Assembly (NCBI RefSeq): GCF_900142915.1
Contig: NZ_FRCM01000007.1
Location: 310,001-374,000 of the forward strand
DNA length: 64,000 nt
Direction of reading: 5' to 3'
Source: Mucilaginibacter sp. OK098
GTDB lineage: Bacteria; Bacteroidota; Bacteroidia; Sphingobacteriales; Sphingobacteriaceae
A program made the position numbers and the translations under genes. Numbering within the stretch: the first letter of the stretch is position 1; every line of letters starts with the position of its first letter. Below are positions 17,333-26,148 of the stretch, piece by piece. The notes beneath the pieces are model-generated. The model ran no database searches. It saw only the letters and a list, made by a program, of their open reading frames with translations, and had not been told where the DNA came from.

Positions 17333-18364
17333 ATGAAAAAGATCATTAAAATATTCATTTTATTATGTGTGGCATATTTTGCCATACCCCAAACATATGC
17401 ACAGGTTAGCGTAAGCGTAACAGTAGGTACACCGCCCCCGGCATTACGGGTTTATGTGCAGCCGGAATGCCCGGTTGATGGTTATATATGGCAACCCGGT
17501 TACTGGGCTTATGATAATGACGAAGGTGGTTATTACTGGGTGCCGGGTGTATGGGTGGCCCCGCCAAATCCAGGCCTTTACTGGACCCCGGCTTACTGGG
17601 GCTATACCGGCGGCGTATACGGATTTTATTCGGGTTACTGGGGGCCGCATGTAGGCTTTTATGGTGGCATTAATTATGGTTACGGCTATGGCGGCCATGG
17701 ATATGGCGGCGGCAGATGGGACGGAGACCGTTTCCGTTACAACACTGCTGTTGTACGTGTAAACAGAACCGTAATACACAATACTTATGTTGACCGTACC
17801 GTTGTACGCAATACACGTGACCACCGGAGCTTTAATGGTGGCCGAGGCGGTGTAACAGCCAGGCCAAGGCCACAGGAGCGGGCAGCAATGAGAGAACGCC
17901 ATATTCAGCCTACATCAAACCAGGTCTCGCACCAGGAAGCAGCGCATAAAGACAGGAACTCGTTTGTAAAAGCAAATCGCGGAAGGCCTGCTGCATCAGC
18001 GCCGGCAAACAGGGCTGGTGCAAGATCCAGTGCAGCAAGGCCAAACGGCACTCACCCTAATCGTAATCAACCACAGCAACAAAGGGCATCACAACAACGT
18101 GCTCCGCAGCAACAAAGGGCACCGCAACAGCGTGCTCCACAGCAACAACGGGCACCGCAACAGCGTGCTCCACAGCAACAACGGGCACCACAGCAACGTG
18201 CTCCACAACAACAACGGGCACCACAGCAACGTGCTCCACAACAACAACGGGCACCGCAACAACAACGGGCACCACAACAACGTGCTCCACAACAACAACG
18301 GGCACCTCAGCAACAACGTGCTCCACAACCGCATAATGCGCCAAGGCCAGAGCATCACCGGTAA
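17333..18364 (+). CDS. YXWGXW-repeat exported protein with QQRAP-rich C-terminus
   Basis: 343 residues with a signal peptide ending at YAQ (residue 24). Residues of about 40-115 carry Trp/Tyr/Gly/Pro repeats such as GYIWQPGYWAYD, YYWVPGVWV and YWTPAYWGY, the YXWGXW family found on Gram-negative surfaces. A Gly/Tyr-rich stretch and a basic linker follow. The last about 100 residues are a tandem array of QQRAP and QQQRAP, strongly basic and presumably disordered. Function is unknown; a surface or periplasmic role is inferred. Long frames on the opposite strand are artefacts of the repeat. Confidence 0.8.
   Translation: MKKIIKIFILLCVAYFAIPQTYAQVSVSVTVGTPPPALRVYVQPECPVDGYIWQPGYWAYDNDEGGYYWVPGVWVAPPNPGLYWTPAYWGYTGGVYGFYSGYWGPHVGFYGGINYGYGYGGHGYGGGRWDGDRFRYNTAVVRVNRTVIHNTYVDRTVVRNTRDHRSFNGGRGGVTARPRPQERAAMRERHIQPTSNQVSHQEAAHKDRNSFVKANRGRPAASAPANRAGARSSAARPNGTHPNRNQPQQQRASQQRAPQQQRAPQQRAPQQQRAPQQRAPQQQRAPQQRAPQQQRAPQQRAPQQQRAPQQQRAPQQRAPQQQRAPQQQRAPQPHNAPRPEHHR
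18071..18330 (+). repeat. Coding tandem repeat (QQRAP/QQQRAP array)
   Basis: Short units of 15 and 18 bases (encoding QQRAP and QQQRAP) alternate through this span with synonymous changes (CAA/CAG, CGT/CGG, CCA/CCG). Their alternation makes a 33-base higher-order unit. The repeat preserves frame, so length variation between strains is expected. Confidence 0.85.
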
Positions 18365-18383
18365 AATATTTATCAAACAAAAA

Positions 18384-18406
18384 CCCCGGCTGTTATATGG
18401 CCGGGG
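18384..18406. terminator. Bidirectional hairpin terminator
   Basis: CCCCGGC at 18384-18390 pairs with GCCGGGG at 18400-18406, flanked by an A-run on the left and TTTGTTTTTT on the right. It separates the convergent YXWGXW gene and apaG and can serve both. Confidence 0.85.
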
Positions 18407-18435
18407 CTTTGTTTTTTAATTATGTTGAGTGAAAA

Positions 18436-18822
18436 CTAATTCATGCGGTATGGCGCTATCAGGTAAAATTCAGGGATCAATACATTAAAAAGCTGGTTAT
18501 CCATTAGTCGCGACATCTGGTATTCGCCTTTCATGCTGCCCATATCTGTTTTTAAGTTACAGCCCGAAACGTATTCATGAGCCTGCCCCGGCTCAATAAC
18601 CGGTTGCTGACCAACTACACCTTCGCCTTCAACTTCGCGTTTTGCGCCGTTCGAATCAAAAATATACCAATGGCGGCCCAAAAGCCGAACTGCATATGAA
18701 CCCATATTCTCTATTTTTACCTTGTAGGCAAACATAAAATGGTCATTCGCAGGATTAGAATACTCCGGCTGATAAATGGTTTCTACCGAAACTTTAACGC
18801 CGTCTGTAATAGTAGTAACCAT
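18436..18822 (-). CDS. apaG: ApaG family protein
   Basis: 128 residues of the ApaG immunoglobulin-like fold: GVKVSVETIYQPEYSNP, then FAYKVKIENMGSYAVRLLGR, HWYIFDSNG and VVGQQPVIEPGQAHEYVSG, ending with the short GEYQM motif. The family was linked to Co/Mg efflux phenotypes and diadenosine tetraphosphate metabolism genes in enterobacteria; its molecular action is unclear. Size is typical. It is monocistronic, with a TATATTTG element on the minus strand around 18843-18850. Confidence 0.92.
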   Translation of the reverse strand: MVTTITDGVKVSVETIYQPEYSNPANDHFMFAYKVKIENMGSYAVRLLGRHWYIFDSNGAKREVEGEGVVGQQPVIEPGQAHEYVSGCNLKTDMGSMKGEYQMSRLMDNQLFNVLIPEFYLIAPYRMN

Positions 18823-18939
18823 ATAAAAATCTCCTTAATTCAAATATATATTATCTGTTCAAATATCAAGCCATATTTGCAGAATATTTTTAAGTGGAAA
18901 GTCTGGAGTCTATCGTCTTAGTCTTTTTTGACCCCAGAA

Positions 18940-19950
18940 TTAAGACTGCACGCTTAATATTTCATCCGCGTAGCGCGGATTTTGGCTTACTTCATGTAAA
19001 ATTTCCATTACATCTTCTAAAGTGCCAGCAGTAACCAGGCGCATGCGGTATTCCTTAAAATTTTCAATCCCTTTAAAGTAATTGCTGTAATGCCTGCGCA
19101 TTTCAAAAATTCCAGTTTTTGGACCTTTCCATTCAATGGACTTTTGCAAGTGGGTGGTACAGGCATCAATACGTTCGGCAATGGTGGGTTTATCCAGGTA
19201 TTCGCCGGTTTTAAAGTAATGTTTTATCTCCCTGAAAATCCATGGATAACCAATTGCAGCGCGGCCTATCATCATCCCATCCACATCAAATTCCATTCGC
19301 CATTCTGCCGCTTTTTGGGGAGAATCGATGTCACCATTCCCAAAAATGGGGATTTGAATCCTCGGATTCTTTTTTATTTCGCGGATCAGCGCCCAGTCAG
19401 CAACACCTTTGTACATTTGCGCCCGGGTACGCCCATGAATAGTGAGCGCTTTTATACCTACATCCTGCAGGCGCTCAGCAACTTCGTAAACGTTTTTAGT
19501 ATTATCATCCCAGCCAAGCCGGGTTTTTACGGTTACCGGCAAGTGCGTAGCTTCAACCACAGCCTTGGTCATGGCCACCATTTTATCAATATCCTGTAAC
19601 AGGCTTGCACCTGCGCCACGGCATGCAACCTGCTTTACCGGGCAACCGTAGTTAATATCCATCAGGTCGGGCTTTGCAAGCGTGGCAATTTCAGTGGCCT
19701 CGCGCATGTGATCGATATCGCTGCCGAAGATCTGGATGCCGATTGGACGCTCGTACTCAAAAATATCAAGTTTCTGGCGGCTTTTGGCTGCGTCACGGAT
19801 CAATCCCTCGCTCGAGATAAATTCCGTGTACATCATATCCGCCCCATATTTTTTACATACGTAACGGAAGGGAGGATCGCTCACATCTTCCATCGGCGCC
19901 AGCAAAAGCGGGAACTCCCCTAAATCAATATTTCCTATTTGTACAGACAT
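18940..19950 (-). CDS. dusB: tRNA-dihydrouridine synthase
   Basis: FMN enzyme that reduces uridine to dihydrouridine in tRNA. The 336-residue product from ATG 19950 (MSVQIGNIDLG) has LLAPMEDVSDPPFR, the DINYGCPVKQVACRGAGASL motif with the catalytic Cys, KTRLGWDD, LTIHGRTRAQMY and IGRAAIGYPWIF. These match DusB/Nif3-type Dus proteins. An upstream in-frame codon would add 17 residues that do not match the family. It is divergent from the CPBP gene by 38 bases, with TATTTTTG elements in the shared region. Confidence 0.93.
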   Translation of the reverse strand: MSVQIGNIDLGEFPLLLAPMEDVSDPPFRYVCKKYGADMMYTEFISSEGLIRDAAKSRQKLDIFEYERPIGIQIFGSDIDHMREATEIATLAKPDLMDINYGCPVKQVACRGAGASLLQDIDKMVAMTKAVVEATHLPVTVKTRLGWDDNTKNVYEVAERLQDVGIKALTIHGRTRAQMYKGVADWALIREIKKNPRIQIPIFGNGDIDSPQKAAEWRMEFDVDGMMIGRAAIGYPWIFREIKHYFKTGEYLDKPTIAERIDACTTHLQKSIEWKGPKTGIFEMRRHYSNYFKGIENFKEYRMRLVTAGTLEDVMEILHEVSQNPRYADEILSVQS

Positions 19951-19988
19951 CCAGTATATTCGCTGCAAAAATACGTATTTTAAGCCGG

Positions 19989-20927
19989 ATGATAAACACA
20001 CCGTACAAAGAGTTAGATAAGGGTGACAAATCTTCAGTTCGTCCCTGGTTGCAGCTTCTTATTTTCATATGTATATTTATTGGTGTCCTGATTTTAGGTA
20101 ATCTTATCGGAATGGGGATCGTTACAGCGCTCTACGGCTTAAAAACATTGCTGGCATTGGGCAGTGTAACGGTTACCGCACCTCATTTTGTTCCGGCTTT
20201 ATGGATAGTGCAAATACTGGGTACCACCCTGCCCATATTTATTGCGCCCATAATGTTTGCCAGGCTTGTAGCTAATGATCTGCAGGGCTATATAAAACCC
20301 GGCTTTCGTTTTCCGTGGCTTTTGCTGGTGGTCATCTTCGCGCTCATGTTTTTATCCAATCCGCTTATTGAGCTTTTATCAAACATCAACCAAAAAATGA
20401 TTTTACCGCCCTGGTTAAAATGGATGCGCGATAGCGAAGATAGTGCGCAGAAAGTGATGGAAGCCATACTAAAAATGGACAACATCTGGGATGTGATAGC
20501 TGATGTGCTGATGATTGGCCTGCTAACCGCCATTGTTGAAGAGTTTATGTTTAGGGGAGTGATCCAAACCATATTTATACGTTGGACGAAGAATACGCAT
20601 GTAGCAGTATGGATAACCGCTATTTTATTCAGCGCTTTCCATATGGAGTTTTTTGGGTTTTTACCCCGCTTAATGCTGGGCGTGTTCTTTGGTTACTTTG
20701 TAGCCTGGAGCGGCAGTATCTGGACGGGTGTTTGGGCGCATTTTATTAATAACAGCACCGTAGTTGTAGTAACTTATCTTTTCCAGAAAAAAATCATCAA
20801 TGGCGAACCGAACGAGCAGCATATGTTTAACTATATTGGTTATGCAATAAGCTTTGTAACTGTGGTGTTTTTGCTTTTTATTTACAAAAGGATAGCTGTG
20901 GTAAAAGATCAAATCCAGGTTGAGTGA
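19989..20927 (+). CDS. CPBP-family intramembrane glutamic endopeptidase
   Basis: 312 residues with about eight membrane segments. The three CPBP/Abi motifs are present: EEFMFRGVIQ (EExxxR) at about residue 183, FSAFHMEFFG (FxxxH) at about 220, and WAHFINNSTV (HxxxN) at about 253. Homologues include eukaryotic Rce1 and bacterial immunity or membrane-protease proteins; the substrate here is unknown. The stop overlaps the next start (TGATG), so it heads a coupled run with DUF2007 and cdsA. Confidence 0.9.
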   Translation: MINTPYKELDKGDKSSVRPWLQLLIFICIFIGVLILGNLIGMGIVTALYGLKTLLALGSVTVTAPHFVPALWIVQILGTTLPIFIAPIMFARLVANDLQGYIKPGFRFPWLLLVVIFALMFLSNPLIELLSNINQKMILPPWLKWMRDSEDSAQKVMEAILKMDNIWDVIADVLMIGLLTAIVEEFMFRGVIQTIFIRWTKNTHVAVWITAILFSAFHMEFFGFLPRLMLGVFFGYFVAWSGSIWTGVWAHFINNSTVVVVTYLFQKKIINGEPNEQHMFNYIGYAISFVTVVFLLFIYKRIAVVKDQIQVE

Positions 20928-21139
20928 TGGAAAAGAATTGGGTAAAAATATTCACATCCACTAACTTTTACCAATCAGAAATGGTGAAACAGGCCCTTGC
21001 GGGCAATCATATTGAAACCGTATTATTAAACAAGCAGGACTCATCACACCGGTCATTTGGCAACATTGAAGTTTATGTGCACCAAAATGATTTTAGCGAT
21101 GCTATTGAAATTATTATTCTGAATCAAATTACCTCATGA
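20927..21139 (+). CDS. DUF2007 domain protein
   Basis: 70 residues: KIFTSTNFYQSEMVKQALAGN, then HIETVLLNKQDS and IEVYVHQNDFSDAIEII. This is the DUF2007 pattern, a ferredoxin-like small domain sometimes called a putative signal-transducing protein. The ATG at 20927 is preferred over a GTG at 20924; it shares bases with the preceding stop. Its own stop overlaps the cdsA start (ATGA), so the three genes are translationally coupled. No biochemical role is known. Confidence 0.85.
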   Translation: MEKNWVKIFTSTNFYQSEMVKQALAGNHIETVLLNKQDSSHRSFGNIEVYVHQNDFSDAIEIIILNQITS

Positions 21140-21972
21140 AAACACGCGCCATAACCGGTTTCTTTTTTGTTATAGTTATGCTGGCATCCGTTATGTTTGG
21201 GCCTTACCTGTTCGGTGCTTTTTACCTGGTAATAAGCTGTTTTTGCCTTTTTGAATTTTACAAGCTTATTAAAGAAAATACAGCCAGCCCCAATGTTATA
21301 GCCGGATTAATTAATGGCGCGCTACTTTTTGCCGCATTTGCCTTATTGAGCTACTCTAGTATTTTTGGGATACCTGTTTTAGAAGGAAGAAATGTTGCGC
21401 ATAAAATGCTGTTTTTACTTCCGTTATGTTCAAGTGTAATTTTTATACACGAGCTCTTTAAAAAGGCAGCAGCTCCATTTGCTAATATTGCTTTTACTTA
21501 CCTCGGGTTAATATTTACAATAGTCCCTTTTGCATTTTTTCATGGACTGGCTTATGTATCAGGGGGCTTTAACCTGCATATCCCACTCGGATTTTTAATT
21601 ATGCTTTGGGCTAATGATACCGGCGCCTACCTGGCAGGAAGAGCATTTGGACGTACTAAACTATTTGAACGCCATTCACCCAAAAAAACATGGGAAGGCT
21701 TTATCGGAGGTGTTTTGATAAGCGCAGGAACGGCATTAATACTAAGTTATTTTTATGCGGAGCTTGCCCGGGAACAATGGATTATCATTGCTTTATTGAT
21801 ATCATTTTTCGGCACCACAGGCGACCTGGTGGAATCCATGTTTAAACGAAGCATTAATGTTAAAGATTCGGGAGGCATCCTTCCGGGTCACGGCGGGCTA
21901 TTGGATAGGTTTGACGGACTACTTTTAGCGGCCCCAATTGTATATACTTACCTTTACTTCATTTCAAATTAG
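21136..21972 (+). CDS. cdsA: Phosphatidate cytidylyltransferase
   Basis: Makes CDP-diacylglycerol from phosphatidate and CTP, the branch point of phospholipid synthesis in the inner membrane. The 278-residue product is polytopic. Its C-terminal signature reads GDLVESMFKRSINVKDSG followed by LPGHGGLLDRFDGLL, which is diagnostic of CdsA. It also has KKTWEGFIGG before it. It overlaps DUF2007 by four bases and is followed 51 bases later by the phosphatidylserine decarboxylase gene, giving a lipid-synthesis unit. Confidence 0.95.
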   Translation: MKTRAITGFFFVIVMLASVMFGPYLFGAFYLVISCFCLFEFYKLIKENTASPNVIAGLINGALLFAAFALLSYSSIFGIPVLEGRNVAHKMLFLLPLCSSVIFIHELFKKAAAPFANIAFTYLGLIFTIVPFAFFHGLAYVSGGFNLHIPLGFLIMLWANDTGAYLAGRAFGRTKLFERHSPKKTWEGFIGGVLISAGTALILSYFYAELAREQWIIIALLISFFGTTGDLVESMFKRSINVKDSGGILPGHGGLLDRFDGLLLAAPIVYTYLYFISN

Positions 21973-22023
21973 TAGTTTTGTACAATTATCAGAATACGAT
22001 AACACTATAAGAAACAACCCCCA

Positions 22024-22797
22024 ATGATGACTTTTCATAAAGAAGGATACACATCCTTAGCTATTTGCGTCCTGTTCATATTTGTATTGAATGCATTTAT
22101 ATCATTTTACTTCCCTGAAGCGCATGTGGTAAAATGGATAGTTTATATACTTTCTTTTTTACTTTTTGTTACCATTGTGCAGTTTTTTCGCAGCCCGAAG
22201 GTGAACATTGACACAGATGATAAGTATGTACTTTGCCCTGCAGACGGGAAAGTGGTGGTGATTGAAGAAACTGTTGAAACAGAGTTTTTGAAAGATAAAA
22301 GGATCCAGCTTTCGATTTTCATGTCGCCAATAAATGTGCACATAAACCGTAACCCTATAGCGGGTGTAGTTAAATATTTTAAATACAACCCGGGTAAATA
22401 CCTGGTGGCCTGGCACCCGAAATCATCAACCGAAAACGAGCGGACCACCATTGCTATTGAAAACAATAATGGCGTAACCGTATTGTTCCGGCAGATTGCA
22501 GGGGCACTTGCCCGCCGCATTGTGTGGTATGTAAAAGAAGGTGATGTGGTTGAGCAGGGTGCGCAGTTTGGCTTTATAAAGTTCGGATCGCGCGTTGACG
22601 TATTTTTACCATTAGGAACAGAAATAAAAGTTGAGCTTGGCCAGGTAGTAAAAGGCGGCCGCACCATATTGGCCCAGCTGGCTGAAAAGCCGGCGCCGGT
22701 TAAAGCCGAACCCTTTAAAGAAAAAGCCGAGCCGGGAGATACCTTTGAAACGGTGAAAGCTGCAAGGCCGGTTAAGAATACCATAAAGAAGGCGTAA
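22024..22797 (+). CDS. psd: Phosphatidylserine decarboxylase (short, pyruvoyl type)
   Basis: Converts phosphatidylserine to phosphatidylethanolamine. The 257-residue product has two N-terminal membrane segments, CPADGKVVVIEE, the MSPINVHINRNP motif with its His, and FGSR at residues 187-190, where self-cleavage between Gly188 and Ser189 makes the pyruvoyl group. It belongs to the short archaeal/Bacteroidota-type class, not the long E. coli type. The C-terminal 30 residues are Lys/Pro/Glu-rich and probably disordered. A strong terminator follows. Confidence 0.92.
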   Translation: MMTFHKEGYTSLAICVLFIFVLNAFISFYFPEAHVVKWIVYILSFLLFVTIVQFFRSPKVNIDTDDKYVLCPADGKVVVIEETVETEFLKDKRIQLSIFMSPINVHINRNPIAGVVKYFKYNPGKYLVAWHPKSSTENERTTIAIENNNGVTVLFRQIAGALARRIVWYVKEGDVVEQGAQFGFIKFGSRVDVFLPLGTEIKVELGQVVKGGRTILAQLAEKPAPVKAEPFKEKAEPGDTFETVKAARPVKNTIKKA

Positions 22798-22817
22798 AGG
22801 TTTTGAACCCTGATCGA

Positions 22818-22863
22818 GATATAGCAAAAATGCCCGGAAAAATCCGGGCATTTTTGTTATATC
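22818..22863. terminator. Long bidirectional terminator hairpin
   Basis: A 13-base perfect stem (22826-22838 with 22843-22855, core TGCCCGGA / TCCGGGCA) with an AAAA loop extends to 21 bases with one mismatch. It has A and T runs on either side and lies between the convergent psd and def genes. Confidence 0.92.
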
Positions 22864-22894
22864 TATATTTTAAACTCTCTTTAGGGGCTGGACT

Positions 22895-23467
22895 CTACCT
22901 TCCTTTCTTGGCAGCCGGGAATTTCATTCTGTATTCAACATCAACTATCCCTTTTGAAATATCGGTTAGTTTTTTCTCTAACAGGCGTTTGCGGAGCGGG
23001 CTTAGCTTATCGGTAAACAACTTGCCTTCAATATGGTCATATTCATGCTGTATAACACGCGCAGCCATGCCTGAAAACGTTTCTTCATAGTGTTTCCAGT
23101 TTTCATCGTAATAAGAAATTTTTATGGTTGGCTTGCGGTAAACATCTTCTCTTATATCGGGGATACTAAGGCAGCCTTCGTTAAACGCCCATTCTTCGCC
23201 GGTTTCTTCTAAAATATTGGCATTTATAAAAGCCTTTTTAAAGTCTTTCAACTCAGGCTCTTTATCCTCAAATGATGAAACGTCAACAACAAATAAGCGC
23301 ATGGATAAACCAACCTGGGGTGCAGCTAAGCCCACACCATGTGCGCCATACATGGTTTCGTACAAATTTTCAACTAACTCTTTTATATGCGGATATTCAT
23401 CCGGCTCAATGGCTGTCGCTTTTCTTCTTAAAACAGGATCGCCGTATGCTATAATAGGAAATTTCAT
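22895..23467 (-). CDS. def: Peptide deformylase
   Basis: Removes the formyl group from nascent polypeptides. All three motifs are present in the 190-residue product: GVGLAAPQVG (motif 1), EGCLSIPD (motif 2, with the metal-binding Cys) and HEYDHIEGKLF (motif 3, with two metal-binding His and the catalytic Glu). The length fits the Bacteroidota type with a modest insertion between motifs 1 and 2. It follows the M16 peptidase gene by 17 bases on the same strand, and a TATTTTTG element lies just upstream on the minus strand. Confidence 0.95.
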   Translation of the reverse strand: MKFPIIAYGDPVLRRKATAIEPDEYPHIKELVENLYETMYGAHGVGLAAPQVGLSMRLFVVDVSSFEDKEPELKDFKKAFINANILEETGEEWAFNEGCLSIPDIREDVYRKPTIKISYYDENWKHYEETFSGMAARVIQHEYDHIEGKLFTDKLSPLRKRLLEKKLTDISKGIVDVEYRMKFPAAKKGR

Positions 23468-23484
23468 TGTGCAAAAATACGGCT

Positions 23485-24717
23485 TTATTGCTTAGGCTCA
23501 AATAGTAAGGTAATCATCCTGTCATTATCAAAAATTTCGTTACTTATTTCTAACAATTGTTCGGCTGTTACCGCATTAATTTTGTCGAATACCTCCTGCA
23601 GTGTGTCCACATAATTAAAATCAAGCAGGCTTTTAGCCATAGAAATGATCAGGCTCATCCGGTTTTCTTCGGCTAAGGCTATCTGGCCAATAAATTTTTC
23701 TTTGGCCTGGTGCAACTGCAGGGTACCTAATTTATTATCGCGCAGTTTTTTTAATTCTTTATGGATCAGCCTGGTTGCTTTTTCAGCTTTTTCGCTATCG
23801 GTCCCAAAATAAACGGAGAAAATCCCTGTATCGGTTAACGAGGTATAGTTTGATTCAACAGTATAAGCTATGCCATGTTTCTCCCTTATTTCAAGATTCA
23901 GTCTGCTGCTCATTCCCATGCCGCCCAACAGGTTATTTAAAAGCAATAAGCCATTTTTATGCTCATGGGCCGACGGATAGGCCCGGCTGCCAATAATGCA
24001 ATGCGTTTGCGAGATGGGCTTGGTAATGATGCTTTTTGTTGAAAGGATCTCCGCGGGAGTAACCCTGTGTTTTTTTGAATAGTTTGCCGGGATAGCGCCA
24101 AAATATTTTTCGGCAAGTTTAGTTACCTTTTTAAAATCATAATCGCCAAAAACGGCAAAAATCATTTCTGAAGTGTTATAGTTTGCGGCAATAAATTGAT
24201 TAATATCTGCGCTGTTCAATTTGGCAACGGTTTCAGGTGTGCCTAAAATATTATTACCTATCGGGTGTCCCCTAAACAATAATTCCTCAAAATCATCCTG
24301 AATGGCTTCCTCTGGCTGATCAAGATAAGAAGAAATCTCATCCAGTATTACTCCTCTTTCTTTTTCCTGCTCATCTTCCGGAAAGGTGGAATGAAATAAA
24401 ATATCCTCAAAAAGGTCAATTGTACGCTCCAAATGCTGGTTTAACAGCGACGCATGGATGCAGGTATACTCTTTGGTTGTATAGGCATTAAGGTCGGCCC
24501 CTACAAGCTCAAGGCGGTTCAGGATCTGGTTGGTGCTGCGCCTTTCCGTTTCCTTAAACAGTAAATGTTCAATAAAGTGAGCCAGGCCGGTTTGATGTTC
24601 TGTTTCATCGCGCGAGCCGGCATTAACAATAAAACAGCAATGCGTTATTGTTGATGTTGCATGTTTATAAAGTATCCTGATGCCGTTGGATAACGTGTGA
24701 ACCTGGTAATCCGTCAT
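23485..24717 (-). CDS. M16-family zinc peptidase (pitrilysin type)
   Basis: 410 residues. The inverted zinc motif HxxEH is HFIEH at residues 47-51, with the distal Glu region ERGVILDEISSYLD about 75 residues on. The C-terminal half is the inactive M16 partner domain with GGMGMSSRLNLEIREKHGIAY, a typical R/Y region. Cytosolic or periplasmic location is unclear, since no signal peptide is visible. M16 enzymes degrade short or unfolded peptides. Co-directional with def. A TATCTTTG element on the minus strand just upstream may be its promoter. Confidence 0.9.
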   Translation of the reverse strand: MTDYQVHTLSNGIRILYKHATSTITHCCFIVNAGSRDETEHQTGLAHFIEHLLFKETERRSTNQILNRLELVGADLNAYTTKEYTCIHASLLNQHLERTIDLFEDILFHSTFPEDEQEKERGVILDEISSYLDQPEEAIQDDFEELLFRGHPIGNNILGTPETVAKLNSADINQFIAANYNTSEMIFAVFGDYDFKKVTKLAEKYFGAIPANYSKKHRVTPAEILSTKSIITKPISQTHCIIGSRAYPSAHEHKNGLLLLNNLLGGMGMSSRLNLEIREKHGIAYTVESNYTSLTDTGIFSVYFGTDSEKAEKATRLIHKELKKLRDNKLGTLQLHQAKEKFIGQIALAEENRMSLIISMAKSLLDFNYVDTLQEVFDKINAVTAEQLLEISNEIFDNDRMITLLFEPKQ

Positions 24718-24739
24718 GATTGAGGCGCAAAGATAGGGT

Positions 24740-24895
24740 TTAAGTCGGAAAAGTCCGAAAGTCGGGAAAGACTGAAAGAAAAAGCAAAATTATTGATGGC
24801 TTTTAAACAGAGATAACATAAAGCCACTCAAATACTGTAACATGTTCATTATTTTTCTTCCGGACTCCTGGACTTCCCCGACTTTCGGACTAATT
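24740..24895. repeat. Inverted simple repeat between divergent genes (CCGACTTTCGGACT family)
   Basis: A G/A-rich run near 24743-24772 (GTCCGAAAGTCGGG) is mirrored by its complement around 24856-24892 (CCCCGACTTTCGGACT). The two ends could pair around a roughly 85-base loop. Related strings occur singly near 31185-31215, 50128-50165 and 60712-60737. Confidence 0.6.
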
Positions 24896-24912
24896 TTTAC
24901 TAAATTTAGCAC

Positions 24913-25452
24913 ATGAAAAAACAAATAGCCGATTTAGAGTTTGAACCGCTTATAGAATCCGCAGCTATTGACAATCGCATACAAGCTATTGGCAAACAGC
25001 TGAATACTGACTATCAGCATACTATACCGGTATTTGTAGGTGTTTTAAACGGCAGCTTTTTGTTTATTGCAGATATTATTAAACAAATAGACATCCCCTG
25101 CGAGATCACTTTTACCAAACTGGCTTCTTATTATGGCGGTACCAAAAGCAGCCTCAAAATTCGCGATGATATTGATTTTAGCGTTGATATAAAAGGCCGG
25201 GATGTTGTAGTTATTGAAGATATTGTTGATACCGGCAATACAGCACACTATTTGTTAGAGAAACTTAAGTTAAAACAACCGGCCACAATAGCGCTGTGCT
25301 CCCTGCTGTTAAAGCCCGCTGCCTTGTTAAAGCCAATTGAAGAGCTAAAATATATAGGCTTTGAAATTGAGAATGAGTTTGTTGTAGGCTACGGCCTGGA
25401 TTACAAAGAAATGGGCAGAAATTTGAAAGATATTTATAAAAGAGTGAAGTAG
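24913..25452 (+). CDS. hpt: Hypoxanthine phosphoribosyltransferase
   Basis: Purine salvage enzyme making IMP/GMP from hypoxanthine/guanine and PRPP. The 179-residue protein has GVLNGSFLFIADI, the PRPP-binding loop VVIEDIVDTGNTAHYL and the C-terminal IENEFVVGYGLDYKEMGRNL, which binds the purine and magnesium. These are class hallmarks. The upstream gap to the M16 gene contains an inverted simple repeat (see the repeat entry). Confidence 0.94.
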   Translation: MKKQIADLEFEPLIESAAIDNRIQAIGKQLNTDYQHTIPVFVGVLNGSFLFIADIIKQIDIPCEITFTKLASYYGGTKSSLKIRDDIDFSVDIKGRDVVVIEDIVDTGNTAHYLLEKLKLKQPATIALCSLLLKPAALLKPIEELKYIGFEIENEFVVGYGLDYKEMGRNLKDIYKRVK

Positions 25453-25502
25453 AAGAAGGACTTCGGAAGTCGGAATTTCGATTTCGGAATTGTTTTTATC
25501 CT

Positions 25503-25540
25503 CACGCCCTATGTTTGTGAGGACACAAACATGGGGCGTG
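25503..25540. terminator. Hairpin between convergent hpt and sigma-factor genes
   Basis: 17-base arms (25503-25519 and 25524-25540) pair with one mismatch around a 4-base loop. A poly-T tract does not directly follow, so termination is inferred from position between convergent genes. Confidence 0.6.
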
Positions 25541-25581
25541 GACAAGGAAAAAAGGATCTTGATCAACCTAACCAATTACCC

Positions 25582-26148
25582 TCAGCCCGCCATATAATGC
25601 ATTTCATTGGCGGTAAGCTTGTTCACCATATCTTTTAAAATGGCGCGGGCGCGGTGCAGGTTGGTGCGGGATAACAACTCGGTCATCCCCAGTTTGGTGC
25701 CGATCTCCTGGTGCGAGTAGCCTTCAATGGCGTACATATTAAATACAGAGCGATAAGTTTGCGGCAGCTTCTGGATCATCTTCATCAGGTCCTTAGCTTC
25801 CAGTCCGTGGGCATTGTAGCCGCTGCTGAACCCGCTGTTCTCTTCGGTAAAATCTTCTACCAAAACCATTGGTTTAAGTTTGCGGTAACGTGATATAGCA
25901 CAATGAACCATAATGCGGCGGATCCATCCTTCAAGATTGCCATCACCACGGAAATTGTGTGCGTTTTTGAACATCTTTATAAAGCCTTCCTGTAAAATAT
26001 CCTGGGCTTCGTCTTTATCATGAGCATAACGCATGCACACAGCCAGCATCCTCGGCGCCAGGGTTTTATATAAAAGTTCCTGTTGCTTACGATCGTTTTT
26101 CAGGCAGCCTTCCCAAATTTCAGCTAATTTTATATCGGTGGTCATCAT
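25582..26148 (-). CDS. ECF-type RNA polymerase sigma factor
   Basis: 188 residues. Region 2 is visible as MLAVCMRYAHDKDEAQDILQ followed by FIKMFKNAHNFRGDGNLEGW and IRRIMVHCAISRYRK. Region 4 reads MIQKLPQTYRSVFNMYAIEGYSHQEIGTKLGM. This arrangement is the common Bacteroidota ECF group without a visible adjacent anti-sigma gene. Here there is none, so control is probably transcriptional or by a distant partner. Two ATGs overlap at the start (26148, 26145). It is convergent with hpt. Confidence 0.9.
   Translation of the reverse strand: MMTTDIKLAEIWEGCLKNDRKQQELLYKTLAPRMLAVCMRYAHDKDEAQDILQEGFIKMFKNAHNFRGDGNLEGWIRRIMVHCAISRYRKLKPMVLVEDFTEENSGFSSGYNAHGLEAKDLMKMIQKLPQTYRSVFNMYAIEGYSHQEIGTKLGMTELLSRTNLHRARAILKDMVNKLTANEMHYMAG

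Noticed and set aside
18057..18380. Long open frames on the minus strand and another plus frame across the QQRAP array
   Set aside because: They are produced by the periodic repeat, which lacks stops in several frames; only the YXWGXW frame has a signal peptide and family match.
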